Shown here: positions 33,300 through 44,807 of the stretch, piece by piece
How positions within the stretch are numbered: the stretch's first letter is position 1
Layout: each line of letters opens with the position of its first letter
NCBI RefSeq assembly: GCF_023053635.1
Contig: NC_086178.1
Span: 90,814,226-90,878,225, forward strand
Reading direction: 5' to 3'
DNA: 64,000 nucleotides
DNA from: Elgaria multicarinata webbii
Lineage: Eukaryota; Chordata; Lepidosauria; Squamata; Anguidae
Notes under the pieces: model-generated
What the model was told of the DNA's origin: nothing
The model's database searches: none
What the model saw: the letters and a program-made list of their open reading frames with translations, nothing else
Translations under genes and position numbers: made by a program

Positions 33300-33545
33300 A
33301 TGGCATAAGAATATAAGATGAGTTGTGCTGGATGAGATCAGTGGTCTGTCTAGTTCAGCATTCTGTTCCCACAGTAGCCAACCAGCTTCCTGCAGGAAGC
33401 CCACAAGCAGGACATGAGCGCAATAGCACCCTCTGCTTATATTTCCCGGCAAGTGGTATTCAGAGGCATACTGCCACTGATAATGGAGTTTATTTGATCC
33501 GTAATGACTAATAATCATTGATATCCTTGTCCTCCACATTACAAA
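33300..33545 (-). mobile_element. CR1 LINE 3' end, reverse orientation
   Basis: On the minus strand it runs through the same 3' UTR as 11640-11880 (GGAAGCTGGTTGGCTACTGT, GATCTCATCCAGCACAACTC) and ends TCTTATATTCTTATGCC. Heavily 5' truncated. Confidence 0.85.
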
Positions 33546-33549
33546 GGCA

Positions 33550-36500
33550 CATCCAAAATTCATCTGGTAACATACTGAAAAAAACATGCCACTGAAAGAG
33601 GAGCTGCAAAGAGATGCAGTAGGTACATTATTTGGGGGCATGTTGCCGGATTGCATGTATTTTGGACATGTCGCCATTGGTGTGATAACTGGGAACAACT
33701 TGTACAGAAACCCAGAAAGAATGCATACATACAATGCTGAGAACAACACCCATGCACTTGTGTTTTCTGTTGTTCTTATATTTGGGAGATAAGAGCAATC
33801 CTACGGTCCCTAGACAGTGTCCAGGAGACCCTAGAAAGTGTCCGAGCTCCCATTCCTCTTCAAATGGTGTGGAGAAGGACTGTTTCCAAGGTCGCAAAGG
33901 CGACCTCGGAGGGAAGGAAAAGGACAGCCGATGCTGTATCCTAAGGCCTCCCTAGCTCCTTTGCCCTCCACCCTTGACATCTCAGCTAGATGGGCAAAAA
34001 AGCCCGTCTACCAAAAATGCAGTGCAGGAGAAGCACGCCATACTTTTCCCATGCTGCGTTGGGTTCTGACTTGAGTGCCACTGAAAGAAAAATATGTCAG
34101 GAACCTGAAGCTTTACTATGCCTTATTTTTCCACCTCCTTTCCTTATCTATATATAAAACAATTGAGTACTTGTTCAAGCCCCATCACTTGACTGTCCTG
34201 GTACTCGACTTGTTTTTATATTGTTGAGGTTGAAGGAGTCTTACATGGTGTGTTCCTTGTGGCATTACAACTCAGATCCTGGGTTTTCCAAAGATCACAG
34301 TTGTTGGACCTTAACTAAAATTGTGGCATTTAGACATAACGTACCTAAGAACTTGGTAATTCTTTGAAATCGTCTTTTTAGTCTGCTTCCCCCACCCCAC
34401 CCCCAGTATAGCCTTGTATTTGGCAATCTCCAACTGGCTCTTAGAACCAAGTGGTTGGGGTGGATGCGTCTCGACTATTACATAGAATATTTGGGGTTCG
34501 TGAGCCATTTGGGGGAGAGGGAAAGATTGCTACAGTTTGAAAGCAGGAGTGGGTATCAGGAATATATAGTTTTACTTCTGCTTAATTTTTTTTCCATAGG
34601 CAAATCCTTCTAGCTAGCTTTCCCTTCTTCAAAGATTCGTACACGTAACAGTTTCTTGCATCTCTTTTGGATGGCACAAATACAATTTAACAGTGGTAAG
34701 GGGAATAGAACTGAAAATATTTAAGTGCTTACCACTGTTCACCAGTACTGTGATTTATTTCTGTTATATTACTAACACCTTTAGTATACTGAACTAACAA
34801 CAAATCATGGATTTGTGGCCTTGGAATGTGTTCCAGTGTTATACTTGAGTACCACGTTGTTGTTGTTTTTACTTTGGAGAGGACAGAACCCACATTTGGA
34901 CCACTTGGCAAAATCATTGATGAAGTTCCACTTACTGTCACCAAAGACAACTTGCCTATGTGTTGGTGAAAGTTTTTCCACCAATGAAAAAAATTTTCTG
35001 GGGCCAAATGAAAAATTACAATCCTGTTACAACCTATGGTATTCAGTTATGTACATGGGGTGTAAGTTGCTTAATGAGGTTTGCCATGATAAAATAAGCT
35101 AGGTTTCCCGTCCTTTGAGCAGGAGGCAATGCTAATTTCTTTGATACTTGTAGATTGGCAAGGGTTTCTTAACAATAGGAACATTATAAAAACACCAACA
35201 ACACCCCCCAAATTAAATGGCTGAAAAGTAATGCTGGGTGGGGGAATACTGGGAGTGGACTTTTGTGTGAAAGGATTTGTGAGCTTGGTTCTGGTACTGA
35301 CCACAAATCCCTAAACTATGTGCTGAGAGGCACCCTGTCCCTTAATTCTTAGTTATGTCTACTCACCTGAGCTGCTATTTTGCACTTGGCTCTGGTTGGT
35401 GAACCTCAGCATTCTTGTACAACCCCCGCCCCCCAAAAAACACACACACCCCAAAATGGATCCTGCAAGTCTGAAGTCTGCCCACTACTTCTTTAACAGA
35501 TTCGGGGATGGTTTTCACATCAGTAGACCATTTCTTACCATGGATCTCTTCAAGCAATCATCACCATCTTCACATCAGGGAGTGACATTCTTATGCCAGG
35601 CTTGACTGCTTGCTCTCCACTGCCATCATACGAATAGTAATAATACATCTCTTTGCCATTTCTAGTGCCTCTCAACCATTCATGGTACTACTGTTCTTGA
35701 TATTCGATAGTTAACAGTTAGTCTTGGATATATTCAGTATTTCTCTAGGTCTCTCAATATCGTTTTAAAACACATTCTAGATTAGTTTTGCACTTGGGAA
35801 CTTTTGGCACCAAAAAGGCAGAGATTTTCACTCCCCACCCCACACAATTTGTGCTAATATTTCTCTAAATATATTTGGCAGACTGATGTGGCAAGGAGTT
35901 TTAAATCCCCACTTCTCTCCACCCATGATGCAGACCTTTCTTTCTGTGTGTTTTCAAAAGTATTGTTAGGAGTTCTTGCAGGAAATCTGGATAGGCATTT
36001 TGAGTTGTGCCTCTCCTTAAGCTTTATGCCCCTGTTAACAAGTTTGATGTTCTGTTCTGTGAGCTGAAGTAGGGTATGACAGTTCATAAAGCAGATGGCA
36101 GCAAACAAATTCTCCTTATGCAAATGTTGCGTGGTGATAAGCTACTTGCCTTTTTTGGTCTCCCTCGTCCTGATGTTACGCTGCACAGGGGGAGTGCTAG
36201 GTTGAAAGATTTGCTTTTGCAAGTCATTGCAAAAATGGGTAACTGTGGAAAATGAGAAATCTCTAGTGTGAAGGGAGGATGAGTGCAAAAATAAATATAT
36301 GTATGTGGGTGGATGGTTATGCACACACAAATATATATATAAATATATGTATTTTACTTTTAGGGGGAAAATATAACTATTGATTATTTTAATGTGGGAA
36401 GAAATTACTTAGGACTGATTTATATGGGAATATCTGGCTTAGCAGATGGTCTGTTTCACAAAACTAACTTCACAAACATCGAGGGTAACTTATCTAAACT

Positions 36501-37300
36501 GGCAATCCAAGGGGGAAATGCAGCAGGAGGCGGATATAAAAATGCTGTGTGAGAGTCAGACAAGATGTAATGGAAATTCATCAGCACCTTGGTCCCTGTT
36601 TACATGGGGAATGTGATGGGACTTCCCCCACGCCTCCATCTTCCCTCTCACATCTCCATCACTGCAAGATGGCGATCCAGTGTGCCTTTCTTCACCTAAA
36701 ACAGGAGAAGAACTACATGTAACATGGCAGGGCAGCTTGCTTCTTGGGCTTTTGTTGGGAGAAGTGCAGAGGCTGCTGCCAATGAGATTACTGAATGCCC
36801 GTGACACATTTAAGACACTTCGATTATACATCCCATCCTTCCCATTTACTGCCCCTTCTCTTCCTCACCCTCCATATTCTTTGTTTCAATGTAATACAGA
36901 TTTTTTTTAAAAAAAACCCAACAACCCCATCAGCGGGTGTCCAAACAATCATTGGGCTACTTCTATACAAATCTTGTTTTTACTGAAACAGGTGTTTGGG
37001 AAAACTCTCACCAATGGTTACTGTTACAGTGAGATCAATAAAAGATCTTGATTATATCAAGCTGCAGCGTTTTGGTTTTTCATTTATTGTGGCAGCAGGA
37101 AAACGTGGGCCTCAAGGATACCAACAAACTACTAGTTGTCTTACAGATCCCTGAGTGGTTTTCTCACTAAACCTGTTTTGATAATATGAAACGGAAGTCA
37201 TGGACTGGTAGAGAAGTTGGGAGAGAGTGGACCCTCCGCAATTCATTAACAAATTCACTTACCTAAAAACCTGCACTCTAGAACTGTGTTCTGTTAGCTG
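33550..37300. other. Intergenic, mostly unassigned
   Basis: No gene recognised. Includes an AT microsatellite at 36290-36350 and a purine-rich patch at 34500-34530. Open frames at 33628-34074 and 34729-35102 show no domain. This is part of the interval where NODAL lies in mammals; I find no TGF-beta cysteine-knot sequence. Confidence 0.4.
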
Positions 37301-37309
37301 CCTTTGTGA

Positions 37310-38347
37310 ATCTAAACATTCATCAATTGTACCTCTTGGAGTTGTGGTGGGCAGCTTAATGAAAATGTCAACCAAGTGGGCAGCTGAAGTAAAAAAGGCA
37401 AAATCCATACTGAGCAAAATTAGGAAAGGAATGAAAAATGAAACTGCTAATATCATACGCCCTTACATAAATCTATTGTGCAACTAATACTGTGTATACC
37501 CTGTTTACCCGAAAATAAGACAGTGTCTTATATTAATTTTTGCTCCCAAAGATGCGCTAGGTCTTATTTTCAGGGGATGTCTTATTTTTCCATGAAGAAG
37601 AATACGGTACACATTTATTGTTGAACAAACAAAAAGGTCTTATTTTCGGGGGGATGCCTTATATTACAGCGAGAGGCAAAACTGGAAGTAGGTCTTATTT
37701 TTGGGGGATGTCTTACTTTCGGGGAAACAGGGTAGTTCTGGTCATGACACCTCCAAAAGGATATTGTAGAATTGGAAAAGGTACAAAAGAGGACAACCAA
37801 AATGATCAAGGGGCTAGAGGAACTTCCCCTAGGAGGAAAGGCTACAATGTCTGGGACCGTTCAGCTTAGAAAAATGGCGAGTAAGGGGAGACATGGTAGA
37901 GGTGTACAAAATTATGCATGGTGTGGAGAATGTGGACAAGGAGATACTTTTCTTCCTCTATCAGAATACGAAAACCCAGGGCCGCCTCATGAAACTGATT
38001 GGTGTGAGATTCAGGACAGATAGAAGAGTACTTTTTCACACAGCACATACTTAAAACTATGGAATTCACAATCACAAGATGTACTGATGACCACAAATTT
38101 GGATGGCTTTAAAAGAGAGTTAGATAAATTTGTGGAGAAGACCATCAAGGGCTACTAGTCTTGATGGCTATATTCTACCTCCAGTATCTGAGGCAGTCTG
38201 CCTATGTGCACCAGTTGCTGGGGGACCCGCATGGGACAGTGCTATTGCATTTGGGTTTCACACTGGGAGCTGGTTGGCCACTGTGAACCGAATGATGGAC
38301 TAGATAGACTCCTAGTCTGATTCAGTACAGCTCTTACATTGTTACAC
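37310..38347 (+). mobile_element. CR1 LINE, ORF2 C-terminus plus 3' UTR, with nested MITE
   Basis: The first part encodes a decayed CR1 ORF2 segment (LGVVVGSLMKMSTKWAAEV, then KKAKSILSKIRKGMKNE). The frame is broken by the mariner-type MITE at 37499-37732 and resumes with EKVQKRTTKMIKGLEELP from about 37773, again CR1-like. Then comes the 3' UTR shared with 11403-11880 and a terminus near AGTCTGATTCAGTACAGCTC (38317-38336). Frameshifts are present, so it is not active. Confidence 0.85.
37499..37732. mobile_element. Mariner-type MITE, inverted second copy
   Basis: 234 bp between TA dinucleotides (37497-37498, 37733-37734). It is the reverse complement of 14948-15180 with only about half a dozen visible differences. 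It sits inside a CR1 LINE and so is younger than it. Confidence 0.92.
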
Positions 38348-38622
38348 ATGACCCTCACAGGGAATGTGCCCTCATACACTGCTAACAAGAAGAGTAACAG
38401 TAATACAAGTTGCAATCCTACATGCAGTCTGCTTAAACCTCATTGAAGTTCAATTGAATGACTGCAGCCACAATTATAGCCAGAGAGTGTGATTTCCACA
38501 GCCATTTTGTGTGTCCTCTCATGGGCACCTAAGCGGGAGGGGCTTCCTGGCTAGGAAGGAGCTAGCTGATTAGAACAAAACACACTTTAAAGTTCCTCTA
38601 TGGACAAGGTCGTGTCTCCTCT

Positions 38623-38700
38623 GGGGTAGGCAACAGTGCCTTCCAGATATTTTGTATTACCGCTCCCGGAAGTTACAGCCAGCATGGCAAATGGTCATGA
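38623..38700. mobile_element. Half copy of the CAACCTGG palindromic MITE
   Basis: GGGGTAGGCAACAGTGCCTT then CAGCCAGCATGGCAAATGGT: one arm plus centre. Confidence 0.55.
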
Positions 38701-38813
38701 AATCCTTTACTGCTCAATCTTCCTACATTCCTAACCTAATTAAAGCAACAACATCACTTATTGCCTGGTTCTGAAGTGCCCTGAGATTTGAGTATCGTTT
38801 ACACCAGGGGTGG

Positions 38814-38926
38814 GCAGTTTGTGGCCTACAACATCCGTGATCCCCCACCCACTGTTGACTAAGCTTGCTGGGGTAATAGGAGTTGTAAGCCAAACATCTG
38901 GAGGGTCACAAGTTGCCTGCCTCTGT
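38814..38926. mobile_element. CAACCTGG-family palindromic MITE
   Basis: Ends CAGGGGTGGGCAGTTTGTGG and CACAAGTTGCCTGCCTCTG, same subtype as 15583-15714; the centre is partly decayed. Confidence 0.72.
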
Positions 38927-38939
38927 TTTACACCAACTA

Positions 38940-39120
38940 CCGTATTTCTTCAATTGTAAGACACCATCGATTGTAAGACGCACACTAATTTCAGTGCCAC
39001 CAACAGAAAAAAAAAAGCTGATTCTAAGAAATAATAAATGCACCCGCTATTCTAAGACGCACCCCATTTTTAGAGATGTTTATACGGGAAAAAGTGTGTT
39101 TTAGAATCGAAGAAATACGG
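38940..39120. mobile_element. Second mariner-type MITE family, TA flanked
   Basis: 181 bp with TA at 38938-38939 and 39121-39122. Inverted ends are CCGTATTTCTTCAATTGTAA and AGAATCGAAGAAATACGG, and TAAGACGCAC-type motifs recur inside, parallel to the AATAAGAC motifs in the 14948 family. Non-coding. Confidence 0.87.
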
Positions 39121-39124
39121 TACT

Positions 39125-39680
39125 TTAAACTTACGGTACTAAGTGCTAGACTCCCCTCATTAGTTAAGCAGGAAGAGGCTGCCTTTTGCGTGCTTACTTC
39201 AGGATCTCTCTCTCTTCATGTAGTAATTGCTCCTCAAACAATGACCTTTCTACCTGTTGACTAGTGTATGTGCTAAAAATGGGGGGGGAAACTGATTTTT
39301 TTGAAAAATGTTTCATTAAGTATGTCTTACTTTTTGTAGTACCAATATTCAGCCTGATGATGTTTTCCTAGGAGACATAAGTCTATTCCACCCCCCCTTC
39401 CCCGTTTCTGTTGTCAGTGTTGACTTGAGTCAACTTTAGAGAATGTGTTAATTTGTGGAGGTTTTAGAGCCATTTCATAAGGAATGCCTTGGAAATGAGC
39501 AAGGTAATAGACAGCCTGACCGTTGCTGTTGTCTGCCTGATTCCTCTGTTTTACTTAGCAGGTAGCCATAAATCTGTCTTACTCACTTTCGTCACGTACC
39601 ACTACACCAAAGTAACACAACACAAAGACCCTGGCTGCAATCTACAAAAGACTTGCTCTGGAACAGACTCATTAAGATTC
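39125..39680. other. Intergenic, unassigned
   Basis: No recognised gene or repeat. Confidence 0.35.
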
Positions 39681-39689
39681 CATGGAACT

Positions 39690-39800
39690 GTTTGTTTGTT
39701 TATAGTATTTTTTATCCCGCACCTCATCCAAAAAGGCTCCCAGGGCGGCTTACACTCAATAAGTAAAGAAGACAGTCCCCGCCCTCAGGCTTACATTCTA
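39690..39800 (-). mobile_element. LINE 3' tail fragment
   Basis: On the minus strand the segment AAGCCGCCCTGGGAGCCTTT followed by GATGAGGTGCGGGATAAAAA resembles an L2-like 3' end; about 100 bp only. Confidence 0.5.
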
Positions 39801-40404
39801 AAACAGAGATGACACACGAGGAAAAAGGGATGGGGAAGGAAGAGGGAGTGGGAAAACTCCCCACAATCTAGTGTTCGTAGTGAGTCAGAACGACTCCTGG
39901 CCTGCCTTATTCATGGGCTTGAAGAAGATTCTAAAGCCCTTCTCTAGTTTGATCAACAGTGCTTCCTAATCAGTGCTACATGGGCCAGTTGCCCTGAGCA
40001 TGGGATGTTAATAAACCGGCTTGGGGAGGGAGGGATTCTGAAACTCAAGTCACCAAAATGAAACTTTACTTGAGCCTCCTAAATTGAAAAGATCCCATGT
40101 CGGCCCACTCTAGTCTTGCCTCCTGAGGCAAAGGGAGCAGAGGGGAAGGGGCATGCTGGCTTCTAGCATGTTTAAGGTGCCTGGGAGAAGGGCTGTGCAG
40201 GACTGCCAAGATAACTGAGCCTTGAAAGTGCCATAACACGGAGGGGGTTGACTGGGAGAGCCTTTCGGTACAAATAGCATTCACCTCATAATGGTCAGTT
40301 TATGCACTCGCTGACTAGGAATCACTGGTTTTTTTTAAAGTAAGGAGGGGCAACGTGTTCTGTGGGATGCATGTGCCCCCAACCACTGCACTTTCTAAAT
40401 GTAT

Positions 40405-40451
40405 TTGTTTATTACATTTCTATACCATCCAATTGCTGAAGTGCTCTGGGT
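40405..40451 (-). mobile_element. L2-like LINE 3' tail, split by hAT insertion
   Basis: TTTATTACATTTCTATACCA then TCCAATTGCTGAAGTGCTCT is the reverse-oriented 3' terminus of the family at 2493. It is interrupted at 40452 by the hAT element; only a short stretch (GGGTGGCTTC) may continue after it. Confidence 0.6.
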
Positions 40452-40883
40452 AAGGGGTCCCCAATCCCCGGGCCACGGACCGGTCCTGGTCCGTGGCCTG
40501 TTAAAACTGGGCCACGCAGGTGAGCTGCTTTCACTCACCCGCTCACCCCAGCATACCTGGGTGCGGGGCGCCATCTCGCCTGCCCAGCCGAAGTGAAGCC
40601 AGGACGCTGGGGTGGGGTGGGGGGCTCTGGAACGGGGCGCCCGGCCGGAAGCCACTCTGGGAGAGCGACTTCCGGGCGCACTGTTCTGAAGCTGCCTGCC
40701 CATCCCAGCGTCCTGGCTTCACTTCAGCTGGGCACCCACCCAGCTGAACCGAAGCCAGGACGCTGAAGTGGGGGGACGTGGCTTCCCAAACCCATCCCCT
40801 CAAACCTCCCCCCCCCCCCGGTCTGTGGAAAAATTGTCTTCCACGAAACCGGTCCCTGGTGCCAAAAAGGTTGGGGACCGCTG
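40452..40883. mobile_element. Non-autonomous hAT element with 8-bp duplication
   Basis: 432 bp. The left end AAGGGGTCCCCAA and the complement of the right end, CAGCGGTCCCCAA, match at 11 of 13 positions. The flanks CTCTGGGT (40444-40451) and CACTGGGT (40884-40891) are an 8-bp target duplication with one mismatch, diagnostic for hAT. The body begins GGGCCACGGACCGGTCC and ends AACCGGTCCCTGGTGCCAAA. The interior (40520-40790) is GC-rich with inverted segments (GAAGTGAAGCCAGGACGCTG and CAGCGTCCTGGCTTCACTTC). Frames there are not genes. Confidence 0.9.
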
Positions 40884-40959
40884 CACTGGGTGGCTTCTTC
40901 TCTTATTTTTTTTTTGGGGGGGGGGAGGGAGTTTAAAGGTCATGTCTCTAGCTTTTACC

Positions 40960-41075
40960 ATGGCTTAGAATGGACAATTTTGATTCTTTTCTAGCTAAAT
41001 GTGAACCGCTGACAGGTTTTATTATATTCAGCAGTATACAAATGCCACAAATTAATTAATTAATTAATACATTTG
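40960..41075 (+). mobile_element. LINE 3' tail fragment with (AATT)n end
   Basis: GTGAACCGCTGACAGG then CAGCAGTATACAAATGCCAC and ATTAATTAATTAATTAAT, resembling a LINE 3' end. Confidence 0.5.
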
Positions 41076-41079
41076 TCCA

Positions 41080-42370
41080 ATCTAAGGAACAGTTTGCTAC
41101 TGGATTTCAGCAGTAAACCATGACTACACCACCACCACCTTTTACAGTGCGGGAGCAGCACAGTTGGAGTGCATCCCATGGTAAATGGCCCCTGGACTGC
41201 CCAAAGTTGCCTACCCCTGTTTTAAACAGTCCAGCAGGGCCTCTCCAAAGGTCAGACGATCCTCTGGAGTGGCACCCTATGAGGTGTGAGAGGCTGCTGC
41301 CAGAAGGGGAAATGGCACATGCACCAATTTTTCTGGATCCGAGTCTGCTGTAATGAGTTTATAACCATGTATATTGGTCCTCATTGTTACAGACGTGGGA
41401 TGGTAAAGAGCTGTTCTACAGTTGCTCAAGGATCACCTTTGCCAGATGATGTGTGGTATCTTGCCCACGTCTATATAATTTTGGAGCCAAGGAAAGGTGT
41501 TTATCAATTGGAACAATGTCAAGAAGGGTTAGGAGACTTTGTTTAGGGTATGATTGTACATTCAAGAACTGAACTGGAAAAACTATTCTATCTTGGAGTA
41601 TATGAGCAAGCTAAATTTAGGGGCAGGATATGGTTTCATCCCCTGGAAATTCTCTCTATAGAGGGTGCCCATCCTTTCTTGGGACATGACAGGGGGACAG
41701 TGATCATATTCCCAGACGAATGATGAAACCTTAAAATACATGTACATTTGCCTAATATAAAAATAATCATGCTTTCTGGTGTTGACTTTGGGTGTGCATG
41801 GCCCCAAATACCTGTGTGCCTGGCTGTCCCTCTGCATGAATACAGAGGTCAGAGTGAATTTAGCCCAATCCATAAACCTTTTAATGTAGTCCTGCCAAAA
41901 ATACAATTTAATTTATGCCACAATGGCTGTATTTCACTATAATCGTTTCTGAATGCAATTCCCAAATCATCAGGAGGTTTTAATAAAACAATGGGAGATT
42001 AATATTTTACTCTCTTGATATTTCTTCAGAAATCCTGTGTAAGGTCCCAAGCAACCAATGGATAGTATTTTAATCTACACCATTTCTGTATCACAGACTA
42101 GTTGTTTTTTTTTAAATTGGATGAGAAGAGAGTTGTTTCACATGTTCCTTAGGGTAAGATAAGTATGGGCGATGAGAAAGAATGAGCAGTTGTACCAAGA
42201 TAAGCATAGCACGTCAGATCCAGGACCTGCCTTCTGTGAGGAGAAGGGTTTCACTCATGGAAGATCTCTCTACTCAATTTGTAAGGATCCACCTTCCTCT
42301 CCACCAGTTCAGCCGGGTCTCCTGATTGGTGTTTCAGAGGCACTACCATCAGCCCACGATCCAGCATAAA
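41080..42370. other. Intergenic, unassigned
   Basis: No recognised gene or repeat. Open frames at 41286-41546 and 41583-41906 carry no domain that I know. Confidence 0.35.
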
Positions 42371-42394
42371 TCTGGACCCAACTCACAAACGAAA

Positions 42395-42680
42395 GAAGAA
42401 AAAACCCAGAAGGAGGTGAGAATCCAAAGTTGGTCACAAAGCAGAGAAACGCATTCTCAGGATGCAAAAGCGCTTATTCACAGGAAGCCCGATGCGTTTC
42501 GGCCTGTTTCTTATTTTGAGGCCTTTTTCAGGTGGCTGTAACATTAATAATAAAACATAAATGTTACAGACCTCAGAATAAGAAATACGCCGAAACCCAT
42601 CAGGCTTCCTGTGAATAAACTATTTTACATCTTGAGAACGTGTTTTTCTCCTTTGTGACCCAACCCACAAACAACAACAA
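42395..42680. repeat. Foldback with ~125-bp arms
   Basis: The left arm runs from about 42430 to 42543 and the right from about 42550 to 42665. GTTTATTCACAGGAAGCCTG in the complement of the right arm matches GCTTATTCACAGGAAGCCCG in the left; GGTCACAAAG, GATGCGTTTCGGCC and CTGTAACATT also pair. The loop is a few bases around 42546. A GGACCCAACTCACAAAC string before the left arm is repeated directly as GACCCAACCCACAAAC after the right arm. Probably a MITE; superfamily unknown. Confidence 0.75.
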
Positions 42681-42724
42681 AACAACAGTGAAAAAAGAGG
42701 TGAGCCTTAAGGAGGTGTTACGTA

Positions 42725-43985
42725 GCAAGTTCTAGAGGCTAATCTGTGCTAGTCTGTTTCAGCAGAAACAAGAAAGGGTCGTGTGTCATCTTGAAAGCTT
42801 AGATTTGATCGTCTTTAGTGTTACATAGCAGTAAGTTCGTTAGAGGAAGAATGCACAACACAGTCTGACCATGGGTTTTACTAAGGAACCAATGGTTCTA
42901 CATGTGTCATAGTAAACAAAACACAGCTCCAGACAGTGATTTGGGGCCCAGAACTGTATTTTGACACATAAAATCGATGCCATCTCGCTGTAAGGGGCTT
43001 TACAGTTCTTGAGCATATGATGCCAGGCATACAAAAAGAGCGAAATAATACTATGTGTGGACTGTTTCTGTCACTTACGATTGAACACGGTTTTCTTTTC
43101 CTATGAAATTTTGTGCCACCTTTTTGCTGTACTTAGATTCAATTTTGGTAGGGCTGATGCCCCAGGTAGAACTGATTTTATGGGGCCAGTGCTAGCATGC
43201 AAGCCACTAGTTAACCATCCATGATCTCAGTTTCAGCCCTGACAATAATGGTGTTCACACACTCCTGACCATAAAAAGTCTGCTTTTATCTTTGGAATAT
43301 TTTTCTATTTTGGGAAAGGAAAGTGGACTGCTGTTTTTGAAGGGCCTGGCTAACAATTACCACTGTATAGGTATTTAAAGCTTTGCTGGCTGCTGTTAAG
43401 AGATTATGCTAAAATAAATGACTTGGAGCATTATTTACTCAAGGAAAACAAATGGCATCTGTTTTATTCTCAGCCATATTAGTGCTCCCTTGCGATATGC
43501 AATCAGTGGTGAACTCTGCAGCCTCTTCAGCGGCAGCCACATTCTGCTACAATCATATATCCATGGTGACCTATGCTAACCCTTCTTCATAACAGAGCAG
43601 GCTTAGTGGGCTGAGTTTCACTGGGATGCAGCAGGCAGCGAGAATTTGTTCAAGGTGCAAGGTATGTGCAAGGGCTGTGCAGGGTGTGCCCAGGCACACC
43701 CTAATGTCTCAAGCAATAATGTCTCTCTGCCAGAAGCCATGTTTCAAAGACGCCAGGAAGAGGGCCCCTGAAGGCTAATATCGCCTGTAAAACCCATCTC
43801 CAGCCAGTGTCACCACAAAACCCCACCAATGCCGGGGCTTGAGGAGCGTCTCCTCATTCCAACCCCCCTCACCTGCAATGGCCCTTCCCTTGTCAGGCAA
43901 GCTGAACATGGAGTAAGGCATCAGTGTCTACAGTGTTTAATAAATAAATGAGTAAAAATAATGGCCTTTATGATTGAGTATTCAA
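42725..43985. other. Intergenic, mostly unassigned
   Basis: A 90-bp SINE/LINE-like edge at 42725-42815 (GTGCTAGTCTGTTTCAGCAG) resembles a common reptile repeat. No gene recognised. Confidence 0.35.
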
Positions 43986-43989
43986 TAAA

Positions 43990-43997
43990 TGTTTGCT

Positions 43998-44029
<32 letters not shown>

Positions 44030-44032
44030 AAT
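43990..44032. repeat. (AAAT)n microsatellite, LINE tail
   Basis: Eight or so AAAT units; probably the tail of a + strand LINE whose body is decayed. Confidence 0.8.
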
Positions 44033-44617
44033 TAACTGGATGCACATCCTAATGAAACGTACTGCGCACACCTATGTCAAGGTGATAATATTTCAGCAAA
44101 CTCTGGAAGAGAAATAAATGCTCCTTTTACAGAGGGAGAACTCTTCTAAAGGGAAACAGTGGGCAGGCTCTGTGATCTAGGTCAAGGCTGCTCAACCCAT
44201 TAGGCAACATCGTTCACATTTAATGCATTTTTAAGAGAGAGAAAATATGTGAGGGGAACGCAACTGCCCCCAACATGCATGTGCACAGCTATAATTTAAC
44301 TTTTCGGACACCTGGGCACATTTTGGAATTTGAGAAACTGCTGTGGGCACCGCCACAAAATGGATCCCGGGGGGACGTGGCTAGCTATGGGGCCTGAATA
44401 GTAAAATGTAAGCTAAAAGGATGGGTAGGGGAGAGAAATAATGAGAGTAGGGAGGGAGTGGGAAACAGCAAGGCAAAGGAGTAGAAGAGAGAACAAGATT
44501 GGAGGGGGGGGGGCGAGGGAAGAAACTCCCACTCTGGAAACTTTGGAACAAACTCCCATCGCAGCTCCACCATGCACCATCCTTGCAGGTTTTTAAGAAG
44601 GCCTTAAAAACATTATG

Positions 44618-44789
44618 GCTCCATTCAGAAAACACCTTAAACCATGGCTTTAACTACGGTGGTTAAGCCCTAAAGCCTTATTCACCACGGTTAAAGCCAT
44701 GGTTTAAGGTGTCTTCTGACCATGGCCTGGCTTTCTGACTTAACCACTGTGGTTAAAGCTGTGGTTTAAGGTGTCTTCTGAACGGGGCC
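44618..44789. mobile_element. MITE, TTCAGAAGACACC family, copy 2
   Basis: Left end GGCTCCATTCAGAAAACACC, right end GGTGTCTTCTGAACGGGGCC, and an internal extra terminus GGTGTCTTCTGACCATGGCC at 44707-44726. This is the same three-ended layout as 21550-21721, mirrored. Confidence 0.85.
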
Positions 44790-44807
44790 TTAATTTTACC
44801 ATGGCTA

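Noticed and set aside
41286-41906. Opposing frames at 41286-41546 and 41583-41906
   Set aside because: No recognisable domain and no splice context; the length is within chance expectation.
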